A DNA stretch of 64,000 nucleotides from Solenopsis invicta (lineage: Eukaryota; Arthropoda; Insecta; Hymenoptera; Formicidae), in NCBI RefSeq assembly GCF_016802725.1, contig NC_052679.1, positions 11,980,818 to 12,044,817 of the forward strand, read 5' to 3'. The notes under the pieces are model-generated. The model saw nothing but the letters and a program-made list of their open reading frames with translations, did not search any database and had not been told where the DNA came from. The position numbers and the translations under genes were made by a program. Below are positions 1 through 12,800 of the stretch, piece after piece; within the stretch, counting starts at the first letter, position 1; each line of letters starts with the position of its first letter.

Positions 1-609
1 ATATAAATATTTATACAACAGATTTGTGAAACTGCAGACTAAAAAACTCTACATCAATGGGATGAAAGATAAACATTTATTAACCTAATTAGATAAATAA
101 TGAACAAAACGTTTGATCTTTACTTTGTCATTAACATTTTTCTTTATTATCTTATACATTTTAATTTTCATTTATTATATTTTAAATTAATCTTATTTTT
201 GTATTCCAAATTTGTTTTAAATATATGAGCTTTATCACAATTATATATAAATTTTCATAGCGATACATTTTAAAATGCACCTTTACGTCACCCAGCCGTT
301 TTACTTGGCTCAAGGACTCTTGTGGTTTTTACACTCTCTCGGGATAGACAGCGTAACAATGTGAGCGACCACCTGATGTTTGGTAGGGGCACTCTAAAGG
401 AATTTGAATGCTTTTTAAGTGCTTGGGTGCACCCGGGTGGGGAATCTGAATGCAACCATAGAGGGTCAAAGTTAAGGAGGTTCTACTATATTATGATATT
501 TGTGCTTTATCAAATAATTATTTGTAAAATTATACAAAAAATAAGTATGTATATTTGTGATATAAGTATATAAGGTAAATGTCAGATGTCAAATTTTGCA
601 TGCTGAATT
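1..609. other. 3' flank of PSME4, no supported gene
   Basis: The sequence is AT-rich except for a more balanced patch at about 270-480. An 83-codon open frame at 322-573 has no recognisable domain and is probably not coding. Confidence 0.5.
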
Positions 610-615
610 TTTAAT
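610..615 (-). terminator. Candidate PSME4 poly(A) signal
   Basis: ATTAAA on the minus strand about 98 nt downstream of the PSME4 stop codon. It is the nearest hexamer of this class that I see. Being in AT-rich sequence it could be chance. Confidence 0.3.
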
Positions 616-712
616 AATCACATTACATTTTTCATGAATATCATTCTAGTCAACATTAGAACAATCAATTCTGTAATTATCATATTGTTAAGTTGTAATA
701 TTTCATCCACAA

Positions 713-856
713 TTAAGCATAATGCGGTGGTGGCACCGTTAAATCTTGCAAAACAGCCAATTGTTCTTCTGTGAAGCACTGGGCGTGTCCTTTCATTCCT
801 GTCCAACCGTCGTAATGCGTTCGTTTGAAATTGCTTAAAGTTTTCCTTATTGTCAT
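713..856 (-). CDS. PSME4: PSME4 terminal exon with stop codon
   Basis: The acceptor is TTACAG|ATGACA. The exon reads MTIRKTLSNFKRTHYDGW, then FTEEQLAVLQDL, and finishes VPPPHYA before TAA at 713-715. KTLSxFKRTHxDxW and the EEQL-x-VLxDL helix followed by a short C-terminal tail are the standard end of PA200. The last three residues are His-Tyr-Ala, where yeast Blm10 and vertebrate PA200 have Tyr-Tyr-Ala. Confidence 0.92.
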   Translation of the reverse strand: MTIRKTLSNFKRTHYDGWTGMKGHAQCFTEEQLAVLQDLTVPPPHYA

Positions 857-3800
857 CTGTAATTTAAATAACTTTCAAGCAAAATATATTATAACATGAT
901 AATATAATATAGCTAATTAAAGTAAAGAAAGATTTCAAAGTTTAATTTGTTAAATATATTAGATAAATGCAAAAATTCGTGTCTGATTCTAATAAATGTT
1001 ATTAGAAGAGATGTATGGCAGCATTTGATTATGTGTACATAATCTATATCTATGGAATAATGATGTATCAATGGTCATTTGGAAGCCTTGTTTTGAATTT
1101 ACGTTGTAAAAAAAAATTTGTTAAATGAGCAAAAAAAATGCATTTATAGCATATTATTCTTTGAGTATTTGAGTACGGAAGGGTTTAACAGTTGGAACTG
1201 CCGTAAAAAACATTTAAGGTGTCTATTAGTATCATGCACCAGCAATTCGAACTGTTAAGAAACAGTTTGCAAAATTAAGACGTGATTTTCATCTTGATAA
1301 TATTCAACGCAAACGTACTTAAAAACTAACAAAATGAGGGCCTTATCTTAAATTTTAATAAAAATGTATTCATTTGACGCGTTTTCACTCAAAATAAAAG
1401 AATCTGAAAAAAACGCGGCTTTCTCCTAAATTTTTTTATTTTGAGTAAATAAGTACATTTTTTATTAATATTTTAGGTGAGATCCTTATTTTAAATAAAT
1501 ACCGATAATGCTTTCTGTTTGGTGGGATTACAAAGAAATAATTTATTTCGAGTTGCTCTTGTTGGTTAAACGATTATTTCTCATATGTACTATCAACAAT
1601 TTAAAGATAGCAATCCAAAAAAAGCGTTGAATTTTAGCCAATCGTAAAGTTGTTTTTCATCATGACAACAGAAACCACGCATTAAAACAAAACCAGATCT
1701 TACGCAAACTAAAAGAACTAAAACGGAAGTCTTAAAAGATTTTTATTGCAAAAATATGGTTTTTTTTAAGTGAATTTTTAGTTACCCAAAAAACCTCATA
1801 TTCTCCTTGTTACATAATTATACTTTTTAAAAGGAAGGACAATACCATAATTTTTTTAAAAGTATGATTTTTTAGCTTTAAAACGCCGTATTTTAAAGTC
1901 CTCAAAAGTTTTTTTTTGCGAAGATATGATTTTTTAAAGAAAAAATGGATTTTTGAACAATTTTTCATTTTTGCTTAATGATTTCTTCTTTATAACTTCA
2001 CAATAAATCATTTTTCGGCAATGCCGATTGTGCAGTCACATTTCGGAAATTCAAAACTTATTTGAAAAAAATATTGTTGAAAAATATTGATTGGAACCAA
2101 AGTCAAAGCTTTTCAAAGTTGAAATCTCCCAGACCGGAAATTGTATTTACATATTTTACGGGATCGGTGTGTTTAAGGCTTAATGAAATGTATTTTGACA
2201 ATATAATTATATAAGTTTTGTGTGAATAAATAAGACTTTTCAATAAGGTTATTAACACAAATCCTCTAAACATTTTGCACATAAAAGTACTAAAGTAAAA
2301 TTATGGAAAAATAATATTTTAAAAACTCACGTTTTCATCAAACACACGTCGTTCATATTTTTGCAAATGTTGCCGTCAACATGCTATTAAATGCGGACAG
2401 TAAATCGATGAAAACAATAGCCGTTATGTTGCTATCATACGTACATTCATTGCGTATAATCAGGGTTGGGTAAGTTAATAAACTTTTTTAACTAAATTAA
2501 GTTAAAGTTGATGGCACAGAAAATTAATTTGGTTACGTTAAAAGTTATATGAATAAAAAATTAACTCAGTTAAAGTTACATTAAAATTAAATTAACGTAA
2601 GTTAAAATAAAAGTCAATTTTCAAACCCATTATTTACATAAAATTAGAATATTGTAATTTTTAAAATTGTATTATTCTAAATAACAAACAATTATAGTAT
2701 AAATTATCAAATAAATTTTTTCTTTTATTTATAATTTAAGTTTATATGAAGTAAAAAAGAAATATTGTTTTTTATACATAGATATATATCCTTTTACAAT
2801 TTCTTTACATTTTATAATTAAATGATTAAAAATACGATTTTACGTATAAAATATAACCTTACATATAATATATCAATAAAATATAATCCTATTAAAATTT
2901 ATTATTATTAAAGTGATTATTAAATTTAAATAAGAGCGTTATTTAAAAATAACGATCGGTTTACTTTCGTAATAAATCATCAAATAGCAAACTACCTGCA
3001 CTAAACATTTATTTTACAAGTGCTGAGAATGATATTGATGTATTATACTGTCATTTATAAAACAGATAAAAAAAATTAACGTAGAAAAAAGTTAATAAGT
3101 TAATGTTTAAAAACAACTACTTAAAGTTAAAAATTAATGCATTTAATATTAATTCAATTAAGTTAAAAATTATTAACTTTTTAACTTTTCGCTTAACTTT
3201 TAACTTTTTAACTTTTCGCTTAATTTTTAACTTTTTAACTAGTTACTACCCAAACCTGCGTATAACGAAATCATAACATTAAGATGCTATCAACTTATCA
3301 TCAAATTTAGGATTCACGTCAGAGCATTTTACACATAATGAGGAAACACCTTGTTTGTCGACATTTATTCTTACAAAGGTTGACAATAACATAACTTTTT
3401 GAACTCGTAAGCTATCTAAGAAGGGTTAATAAAAAAATTTTACATGCTAAATTAGTTTGAGTTATAATAATAAATCAAGCATGAACTTTTGCACTCGTCC
3501 AATATATAATACATATATTGTTGTTAAATTACCGGTATTGGTTGCGGATCATTCATGTGAGAGCCAAGATGTTCGAAAACTAAAGGCACATATTTGGGTA
3601 CGTCATATGGATGAGCTTGAATGAAAGCGCACAATCCGAGCACACCACCATGACGTATGCGTATCGCTTCGTTCTTGTTTGCTAACGCGTGATGATTGGT
3701 AAAACTATTTTTATTTTGCAATTGAGTTTTCGCTTTTTTCTTGAACCTTTCCTGAAAGCATAATGACAATATTCAGGTCTTAAAAATAAAGATTAGAAAA

Positions 3801-6800
3801 TTAGTGTTATTAGGTTTAGAATTAAAGGTAATCTCGGTGAAAAAAAATTGATATTTTATATTTAAAAATTTTTTCATAATTTAAATTTAGAAAGATTTTA
3901 AAAAAAAAAAACTTTTTCAGATATAATATTATAAGTTTTATTCAAAAATTACAAAAAAATTTTAGAGAGTCAAAATTATACAAAAATTAAAAAAAAATCA
4001 TTTTCTATAGAAATTCTAAATAATTATACAAAAAATTCTATAAAAAATTATTATTATTCTGATAAAAAAATTTTCACATCTCACATTGTACAAAATTTTT
4101 CATATTTATAAAAAATGTAAAATATAATCATAGATTTTCAAAATTCAAAAATAAAATCAAGCATAAATAAAAACGGACTATTGGAAGTAATCGGCGCGGT
4201 TGTAAAGACGCAATTCCATTTGTAAAAATAAAATTAATTTATTGTAGAAACATTAAACGTTTCAAGTCTTCTTCAGCGATACAAAAAATATATACATTCG
4301 TTCAAATTACTGTTACGATCGAGAAGGTCATCTCATTCTTACACTCATGCTGTGACAATAACACCCGCATTTCCGAAATAAGAAAACAGACTTAATAAAG
4401 ATAACTTTAATGTAAACACATGACAGATCGTTTGAAAAATCAAGACCACAACAACAACAACAACCGTTGACAGGGAACAATTATCTTCTGTCGCGCTTAT
4501 CGATCGCCTCGCGCGAATCGATAATAGTTGCTTCTTCATTGCGGGCACGCAACACTGCCCCGTCCCGACAACTAACTCAGAGGGTTTCCAAAAGATTCCT
4601 CACGACTCCTTGCTCGTTCATATTCTTGATCTTAATTCTTGCGCGCTTCTTTCTTTATTCTTTGGACAAGGGGAGGAATAAGCTCTTGAGGACCCAACAC
4701 TTTTAAGGCTCCCTATGTTCTCGCCTCGGCATTTGCCCTCAGCTCCTCGGGAAAAACTCGATTAAAAAACCGGGGCAAGACGGTCTTCTTTAGAAAATCG
4801 AAGAAATCAAATTCCGCAAAAGATGAAATTCTTTTCGTACCAAAGATGTCACAAATTTTCAACTAAAACAAATTAAAATCCGACAAGTATCATATTTCAA
4901 ACAACATAAGCCTGCAAGAGAAAAACCTTTTAGTACAGAATTTACGTCCCCTACGTCTTAAATAAAATCCTGACATAAAATTCTCGCGCAAAATACTCTA
5001 ATTTGACGACTTTCTGCTCTACCCTGGGCTCCTGCCTCAGGTTACCAAGCGTTGTCCTCCACAATTCAGAAGAAAAAGAATCGAAGCTCATTCTCAACTC
5101 CTGACAAAAGAAGAACCTTTAGAATTCTTCTATCAAGGCGAGGATTTTTTGAGAAGTATGACGACCTCCTGCTTTACCCCGGGCCACTGTCACGGGTTAT
5201 CGAACGTCACCAGCGTCACTCCCAAAACCAACACCTTTCTGAGAGAAAAAGAAATTTTATACTCTCTTCTATTCTCCAGCTTTTGCCACGGGTAACCAAG
5301 CGTCATCCTTCGCGATTCAAACCAAAATGACGACCTCCTGCTCTATCCTGGGCTCCTGCTACAGGTTACCGAGCGTCGTCTTGAGCAATATCAAACAAAA
5401 ATGACAACCTTCTGCTTTCACCAAAGCCTCTGCTTTAGGAAACTGAACACCATTCGCTGCAAATCCATTCCCTTGAGCTAAGCCAAGAAATGAAAACTAA
5501 TTCTAAGCGTTTGAAAAAACCCAAGTCCAAGGTGAAGATTTATAGGAAAGCACGACGGCCTCCTGTTCTAACCCGGGCCACTGCCCCGAGTTACCGAATC
5601 ATTCTCAAACCAACGCCTTTTTGGACGAAAAAAATCTCAGACTGTCTCCCTCCTTCCTGGGACGAAATCTCAATCCCAAAAAGAAAAAAATTCTAAGCTA
5701 AAACCGAAACTTTCTCACTCCCTCTATTTTACGAATTAAGAAATAGAAGATTAGAAGGAAACAACATGCCATACATCAATAAAAATCGTAAAAATCGAGA
5801 GAAAATAAAAATGGAAAATGCGCATGACAGTCGCGCGCATCTCGAAACAAAATTTACGCTGTTCGTTTCTATAATTCACTAAAGAGACATTAAAACTATT
5901 TTGGAACAATATTTAAGAAAAGCTTACTTGAGGAAAATACAGCAATATGCAATGATGTTCAAGATTTATAATTGTCGACACATCGACTTTGTGTATCAAC
6001 ATTTACGCTTATTGCTTTCTATTATTTATTTTTATTAAGAAAAAGGAAGACTATAGATGTAAATGCTGATATATCAAACCAATACCCAAAATTACAAATC
6101 TTAGTAAAACTACGTGAACCCAACGCGTCTAGCCCGTGAAATGCATGATTCCTCGCGTGAAAGGAGACAGCCTCAAGCAGCAAAATTTTCCCTTCCCATT
6201 TGTGAACAGATAAAAATAACTTTGCGAATCATTATGTACGCGCGTATTTCCGGTTTTTTTTGCGGCACTATTATTAGAAGGACTTAGCTGATTTATGTCC
6301 TCTCGAAGACATCGGAGTTCCTCTTCACGCTGTCGCAAAAGCGTCGCGAGATTTTCTTGGCGTTGTAACTATAGTGCGCTCTTCGCGCATCTGCTTAAAC
6401 TCCTCTATCGCCGTCCAAAGAAGCGTCTCCACGCTCGATGTCTCACCTCCAATATTTCAAACGTTCGATCAGTTCCCGCTGTCGACGTCGTTTGCTTGGC
6501 GTCTCTCGAGGAACGTGTGCAAATTCCTCGGCGTAAGATATTCATGAGAACCATAGCTCGTCGTTTTTCTTTGCTTGTCCATTCTATCCCGAACAAGTCT
6601 CCAAAATGTTACGACCAGGAAAGTCGTTCTCACACACTCACGCTGTGACAATAACACGCGCACTCCCGAAACAAGAAGACAGACTTAGAGATCATGGTGT
6701 AAGTAGAAAAATAAACCAATGCGCATAATGGCAAAGGTCTAAAATCTTGACTAATCAGAGCTTGAGCTTTTATTTAAGCGCGCTGATTAAAAATATCAAA

Positions 6801-9800
6801 AATGAAGTTAAAAAATATATTATATATGTGAAATATAAAAAAATTATATTTATTAGGCATTTGGAATGTAAACTCATCACAGCTGAGTTTTAAATCTTTT
6901 TTTCTTTAACAAGCTTAAAGCCACTGTCTCCTCAAATTATGCTCTTTTGGAAAATAACATAACATTATATTGTTACCACGGCCAGTCCGGGTTTTGCAAT
7001 TTTGCACGCAACACAATGGCATCTTCTGTACACTTTCAGTGTCACACTGGTATTTTAATCGCAAAAAATACTGATTTCTACGATAAACGATTATGATAAA
7101 CAATAATATAGTCGCATTCAATGTGACAATTTCATTCAAATGAGCAGCCACATTGACTTTCGCATAAAAGCTCAAAGCGTGCTTGGCTGACTGTCCCCCA
7201 CTACTTTTAGTCTACTGCGCATCCACCGGAACGATTCACCTTTCTTTTTACACCATGATAAAGATAACTTTAATGTAAACACATGACAGCTCGTTTGAAA
7301 GATCAAGACCACGACAACAACAGCAACCGTTGACAGGGAACGATCTTCTTCTGTCGCGCTTAACGATCGCCTTGCGCGAATTGATAATAGTCGCTTCCTC
7401 AGGGCGGGCAAGCAACATTATTTAATTCTCAGTCCGACTAGATCACTTCTATGTTTTTGATGAGTGTAGCATCTTCTAATTCAAATATATGCAAATAGGA
7501 AATTTATAAACTCTCCCTTACATCCACTTACAATAATAACACATCTATGAATTAAAAAACAAAATTGTCAAAAAGTGATTCACTCGTAAAGATTAAGAAT
7601 ATGTGCAACTTTGGATACAAAAATAAATAGAAAATTTATTAGTTTATCAATATGATAAAATAACTCGCTAATTTTAAAACGTATATTACGTGGTCTAAAC
7701 GTGTGTTTTGCCTATTACATTTGTGACAAGTGAAACCATTACATTACCTAAATAAGAAATATCAAACAGTAAATGTATATATAGATAGAAAAAATTAAAA
7801 TATAAAGTTGAGTGTAGTTATAATAGATAAAACGTGCTTCTTCCTCAAAGATCTGGAGGCTTTTTGAGCCTCTAGAAACGAGAATTGGCAATATCAAGAT
7901 GCCCAAACCATTACACCATAATCCTCTTTTTCGGAAGGAAATCGAGGTCTTTGGCTTCACTGCTCGGGCCGCAAAAAGTACAATCTTTATAAAAAAAAGT
8001 CAGAGGCATCAAAAGACCTCATGTGATATGTTATCACGTGTTATCCTGTAGTATTTAGTGGCATTTATGTTAGCGGATGTATTTGAGTTCCTACTAGCGG
8101 GACTTTCGGTGCAAGTCGTCATCGTATGTGTTGCCTAAATTCCGCATAATTTCCCGTGGTTGTTGACTGCCACCATCTGCGGCGGTCAACACCGGGTCGC
8201 TTAACACCCTTGTAAATTTGCGGCAGGTCCAGGATACTTTATGATGAGTTCGGGTGTTCTTGCGGCAACGCGTTACATTCAGTATACTCATGATGACTGT
8301 GCTGTTAGATGCAGAGTGCCCTGATGTATTTGCTTCGTGCGCGTGCGCATCTGTATATGTGTGAGCGCGTGAGTGCTCGTAACTACCAGGTTATCAGTTC
8401 CTCGTCGAGGTTATCAGTTCCTTCATATGAGGTTTGTTTTGCTCTTTTTTTCTCACCCGATAGCCAACACGATGTATGGGTGATCGGGTCCGACAGTTCC
8501 TTTGGGGGCACCAGACATAATATACTTACAAGAGAAGTGCACAAAGTGATGATTGCAAATGAGTACAAATTATATATCGTTAGAAGAGTCTTGCCAAGTA
8601 GAGTTTAGCTATGCAACATTTCGCTTGAATAGCTATAGAGGGCGCTTGCGCAATAGAAGTTAAAGTTATATAGCGACTAATAAAAGTCCAAAAACGTTAA
8701 AATATCTCGAAAATAATCAATTATAGCAAAAAATATATAAGAAACAAAGTAGAGCTTAAAAAGTTTATCTAATGATAATAAAAGTTAATTTTAGGTAAAA
8801 TTTTCAAATTCATAAAAGGATCAAATTAAACTTCTTTAATAAATCCCTCTATTTCTTTGCACATTATTTTAATTAATGTCAAAACGTTTTTAAAACACTG
8901 ATCACAAACATTTTTTTGATGAAAATTTTTCGAATTATAAATCCTCAAGTTTAACAAGTATTGTCGGCATTAGCATGTGTATGTGTGTTCACGCTCGCAC
9001 GAGCAGGCGAATCCCACGACTTGTCACTTCCGCAGTATTTTTTGACTCCAAAGACCACCTAAAATCAACTTTTGTTATCATTAGGCAAACTTTTTAAGCT
9101 CTATTTTGTTTCTGACATATTTTTTGCTATAATTGATCATTTTCGAGATATTTTAACGTTTTCGGACTTATATAACATGCTATATAACTTTAACTTTTAT
9201 TGCACACAGCACTCTCTAGAGGCGCTATTCAAGCAAAATAGTGCACAGCTAAACTCTACTCGACAAGACCTTTCTAACAATATATAATTCGTACCCATTC
9301 GCAATTATCACTTCGTGCACTTCTCTTGTTAAACTACGATCTTGGGGTTTTTAAAAAATGGATGGTAAAGTTCAGATCAAAAAAGGCACACTCTGTTTCA
9401 TAGTCGTGCATTCTTTTTCGTTAGCTCATGCATACAAAACGTACATACGTGTGTGCGAAAATTGAAAGACAAAGTGAAACAGATGTACGCTCTGTATGCA
9501 TTCACCTACAAGAGAGAACGCACAGTCACGAAACAGAGTATGTTTTTTTCAGCGTAAAGTCTACTCTCACTCCTCGATCGCACAGTCTAGGTTTATTATG
9601 TCTATGGGAAAACCAATTCCCATAAAAAAACTCCAGTGATAGACTCATTGTTATCAATTCCTTCATATGGGGAGGTCAATCATCAACCTTACGTATAGGA
9701 TTCGATGACAAGGAATAAAAAGTTACCAGGCACTCCAGGTCCAGCACGGACAGATCATTGTTCAATGGGTTATTCGGAGGGTTGACTCCCGGAAAAATCT

Positions 9801-12800
9801 GCGATCGCAGAAAACCCCATCGAGATCTGAAGTGCGTCGCTTGGCAAAGTACGTCTCTAAATGGAGATGCCAAGATTATCTTTAATTACTTGAACTTGCC
9901 TGAGAAAGGGGTTTTATTTGAAATCCCCTTCAAAAATGAAATGTGTTAATTCCGTGGTGAACTCTGAAAATTTTCGGAATTTGGGGCTTGGCGTGTTAGA
10001 TGACAGAGCACTCAAGAAACACACAAGTGGGTCAGGAAAACCTCATATGAAATTTCAAACGCTTGCTGTGTGAAGACGGAATGAGATAAGAGATTCGAAC
10101 TAGAGAGTAAAAAAAGTTTGAAATCTTTCGATTGATATAGTAGATCAACTTTATTGGTAAACTAGAATTCGAACGACACGGCAGCAAAGTTTTGTTGGGG
10201 GTTTCTGGGGCTGCCATTGTGTGAGTAAAATTTTTTTGTGAGTAACTATATATATAAAAAAAAACACTAGAAAAACACATTTGAATAAGTGCATTTGTAT
10301 ATGTTACTTGCATATACTTTGACCAAAGTTAGAATACTATATAATACAAAAGGGGGGCTACTGCGCAGAGTCCGAAACATATCATGAAACACATCAGAAT
10401 GGTTTTTTTAATTTTAGACGCTTTGAGTTAATTAAAAATACCTCATATTCGTCTTGTTACACAATTATACTTTTTAATAGGAATAACAATAAAATAATTT
10501 TTTTCGAACGTATAACTCTTTAGCCTTAAAACACCGTATTGTAAAGTCATTAAAAGATTTTTGTTGCAAAGATATGGTTTTTTAAAGAAAAAATAGCTTT
10601 TTAAACAATTTTTTATTTTTACTGAATGGTTTTTTTTATAACTTCATAATAAATCATTTATCAGCAATGCCGATTGTGCAGTCACATTTCTGAAATTCTA
10701 AACTTTTATTTAAAAAAAAGATTGTTAAAAAATATTGATTAGAATCAAAGTTATAGCTTTTCAATGTTGAAAAAGTTTCCCAAACCGGAAAATGTGTTTA
10801 TGTATTTTACGAGATTGTTGTGTTTAAGGGTTAATAATCCTCAGACATTTTCTGTACTTGCTATTGCAAAGTCGTGGAGGGACGGCTGGAGATATGTAAG
10901 CTTTTGACGACTATTGGGGCGTGGACTGAAAGACTCTGACTTCGATAAGAGATTGGGGAGGTCCTTTTTACTGGTAGCAGTGCTCATGTTACCCGTCGAA
11001 AATGCTATAATGTCACTCACAAGGAGTGGGCAAGAACTGTAAAATGTCAAATGAGATGAGTCATAGCTCATTCAAAAGGGAGGAATAAGTATATTAAAAG
11101 TGTAAAAGGATTAGTGTGAATGGGCCGTACTTTTTAAAAAAATTGAAATTAAAGTTTAACTTTGGGACGTTTGTATTTTATGGCTCCTGACTCCTCAGCC
11201 GAGAACTCCGCGTTGACGGTAGCGACATTTCGTCGCGGACAAAATTAGAACTAATATACGTGAAACGTGACAGATTGACGATGAGATGTTGTCGCGCATG
11301 TCATTTTGTTATTATGTGTTTCATTGTGAAAATATGACTTGTCTCGTATTTACTATATTCGTAAAAATGGACCGCGAGTAAAGTTTCTTTGAATTTTATA
11401 CATAAAAGTACATTTTTCACTCCTTTCAATAGCTATCCGTGTGTTTTCCTGTCTGAATACATGTCACTTTACGTGCTTTTTACGACTATTTACTGACTGC
11501 TAGGCGAAAAAAGAATAGTCGTGACCGATATTTAGAAGTGTTTTAAAGCCATCTGATTAGTCTGTTTTATCCAAATTGGCATTATTTAGAAATGGCACGT
11601 CGGACAAAATTACGTACCCATGTGTTTTCCTGTTTCAATTGCTTCACTTTACATGCTTTTTACAACTATTTACTGACTGTGAGGCGGAAAAAGAATAGTC
11701 GTGACCGATATTTAGAAGTGTTTTAAAGTCATCTGCTTAGTCTGTTTTATCCAAATCGGCTTTATTTACAAATGGCATGTCGGACAAAATTACGTGTCAT
11801 TTCACGCAATTTCTCGCTTCTGACGTCACGACTTCAATATGACCGCGGCGAGTACTCAGGAGCCTTAAGTACTAGAATCTTGAAGCAGTATCTAAAAAAG
11901 CGTTGTGGCTGAGAAGGCTAAGTGCTAGCGTTACACTTTTCCCTCCGCGGCGAACCGGGTTTGAATCTCCGCAGTATCATTTGCTTTTTTTTAAATTTTT
12001 TGCTATTATTACATTTTACAATTACATTATCTTTATTATTTTTTAAATTAATAATAATGTACTTATATATAATAATAAAATTAAGCAATTTTTTATTAAT
12101 AAAAAATTAATAAAAATATTTAATAATTATTTACTATAATAAAATTATTTATAAATGTAAATAATTAGGTTTTAGCAAGCATATTTATTTCGTAAAATAG
12201 TACACTTTGAGAGTTTCTACAATATCATTAATTATAAAACCATAATTTACTCGTAACTAATTTACTATGGTCTTATGTACTAATTTACTATGTAAGTACA
12301 TTACTATTAATTTAAAAAATAATAAAGATAATGTAAATGTAAAATATAATAGCAAAAGACTTAAAAGAAAAATGATGCAAAGATTCGAACCCGGTCCGCC
12401 GCGGAGAAAAAAATGTAACACTAGCCTTCTCAGCCACGACGCTTTCTTGGATACTGCTTCAAGATTCTAGTACTTTTTCTAATACAAACGTCCTAATGTT
12501 AAACTTTAATTGCAATTTTCTTAAAAAGTAAGGCCCATTTGCGCTAACCCTTTACATTTTTAATATACTTGTTCCCCCCTTTCAAATGAGTTATGACTCA
12601 TCTCATTTGGCATTTTACAGTTCTTCCCCACTCCTTGTCTGTCTGAGAATATCTTTTAAAAAAGGGATGTCTTCGGTTTCTTTTCCAGACATCTATGCAA
12701 AAACGCTCAGGGGTGGAAGGTCTTCTCGAATCTTTTCATAAGATTGATGGTGGATATTTTTCCTTGGAGTCTTAAGGGTCCTTTCCTCATTGGGAGCATT

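Larger units (their letters stand above)
4311..7417. mobile_element. Non-autonomous LTR retrotransposon with two LTRs
   Basis: Direct repeats at 4311-4554 and 6607-7417 both start TGTTACGA and end GCAACA. They share CGCTGTGACAATAACA-like and AACCGTTGACAGGGAAC blocks. The second LTR is longer only because of a 565-bp P-like insertion; without it the LTRs are 244 and about 238 bp. Flanks are TTAC (4307-4310) and TTAT (7418-7421), a probable 4-bp duplication. The 2.05-kb interior has no recognisable gag, protease, RT or integrase, only short open frames, so it is a TRIM/LARD-type derivative. Orientation is undetermined. Confidence 0.75.
6607..7417. repeat. Right LTR, interrupted by a P-like element
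   Basis: TGTTACGACC to GCAACA. It is split by 6693-7257. Outside the insertion it aligns end to end with the left LTR with moderate divergence, indicating an old element. Confidence 0.75.
11030..12660. repeat. Inverted-repeat element with tRNA-like arms
   Basis: The left arm is 11030-11175 plus 11866-11985 and the right arm about 12360-12660, in inverted orientation. They share CATTTGRAAAGGG-type sequence, AAATTGAAATTAAAGTTTAA-like blocks, GTACTAGAATCTTGAAGC and the tRNA-like segment. The left arm is interrupted by 11176-11865. Confidence 0.65.

Noticed and set aside
5052..5696. Plus-strand frames inside the LTR element as gag
   Set aside because: They overlap the degenerate repeat cluster, are short, and show no gag or zinc-knuckle motif.
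11900..12443. Two functional tRNA genes
   Set aside because: The A and B boxes are recognisable, but acceptor and T stems do not pair well. They sit in mirrored arms of a repeat, so they are better called tRNA-derived.
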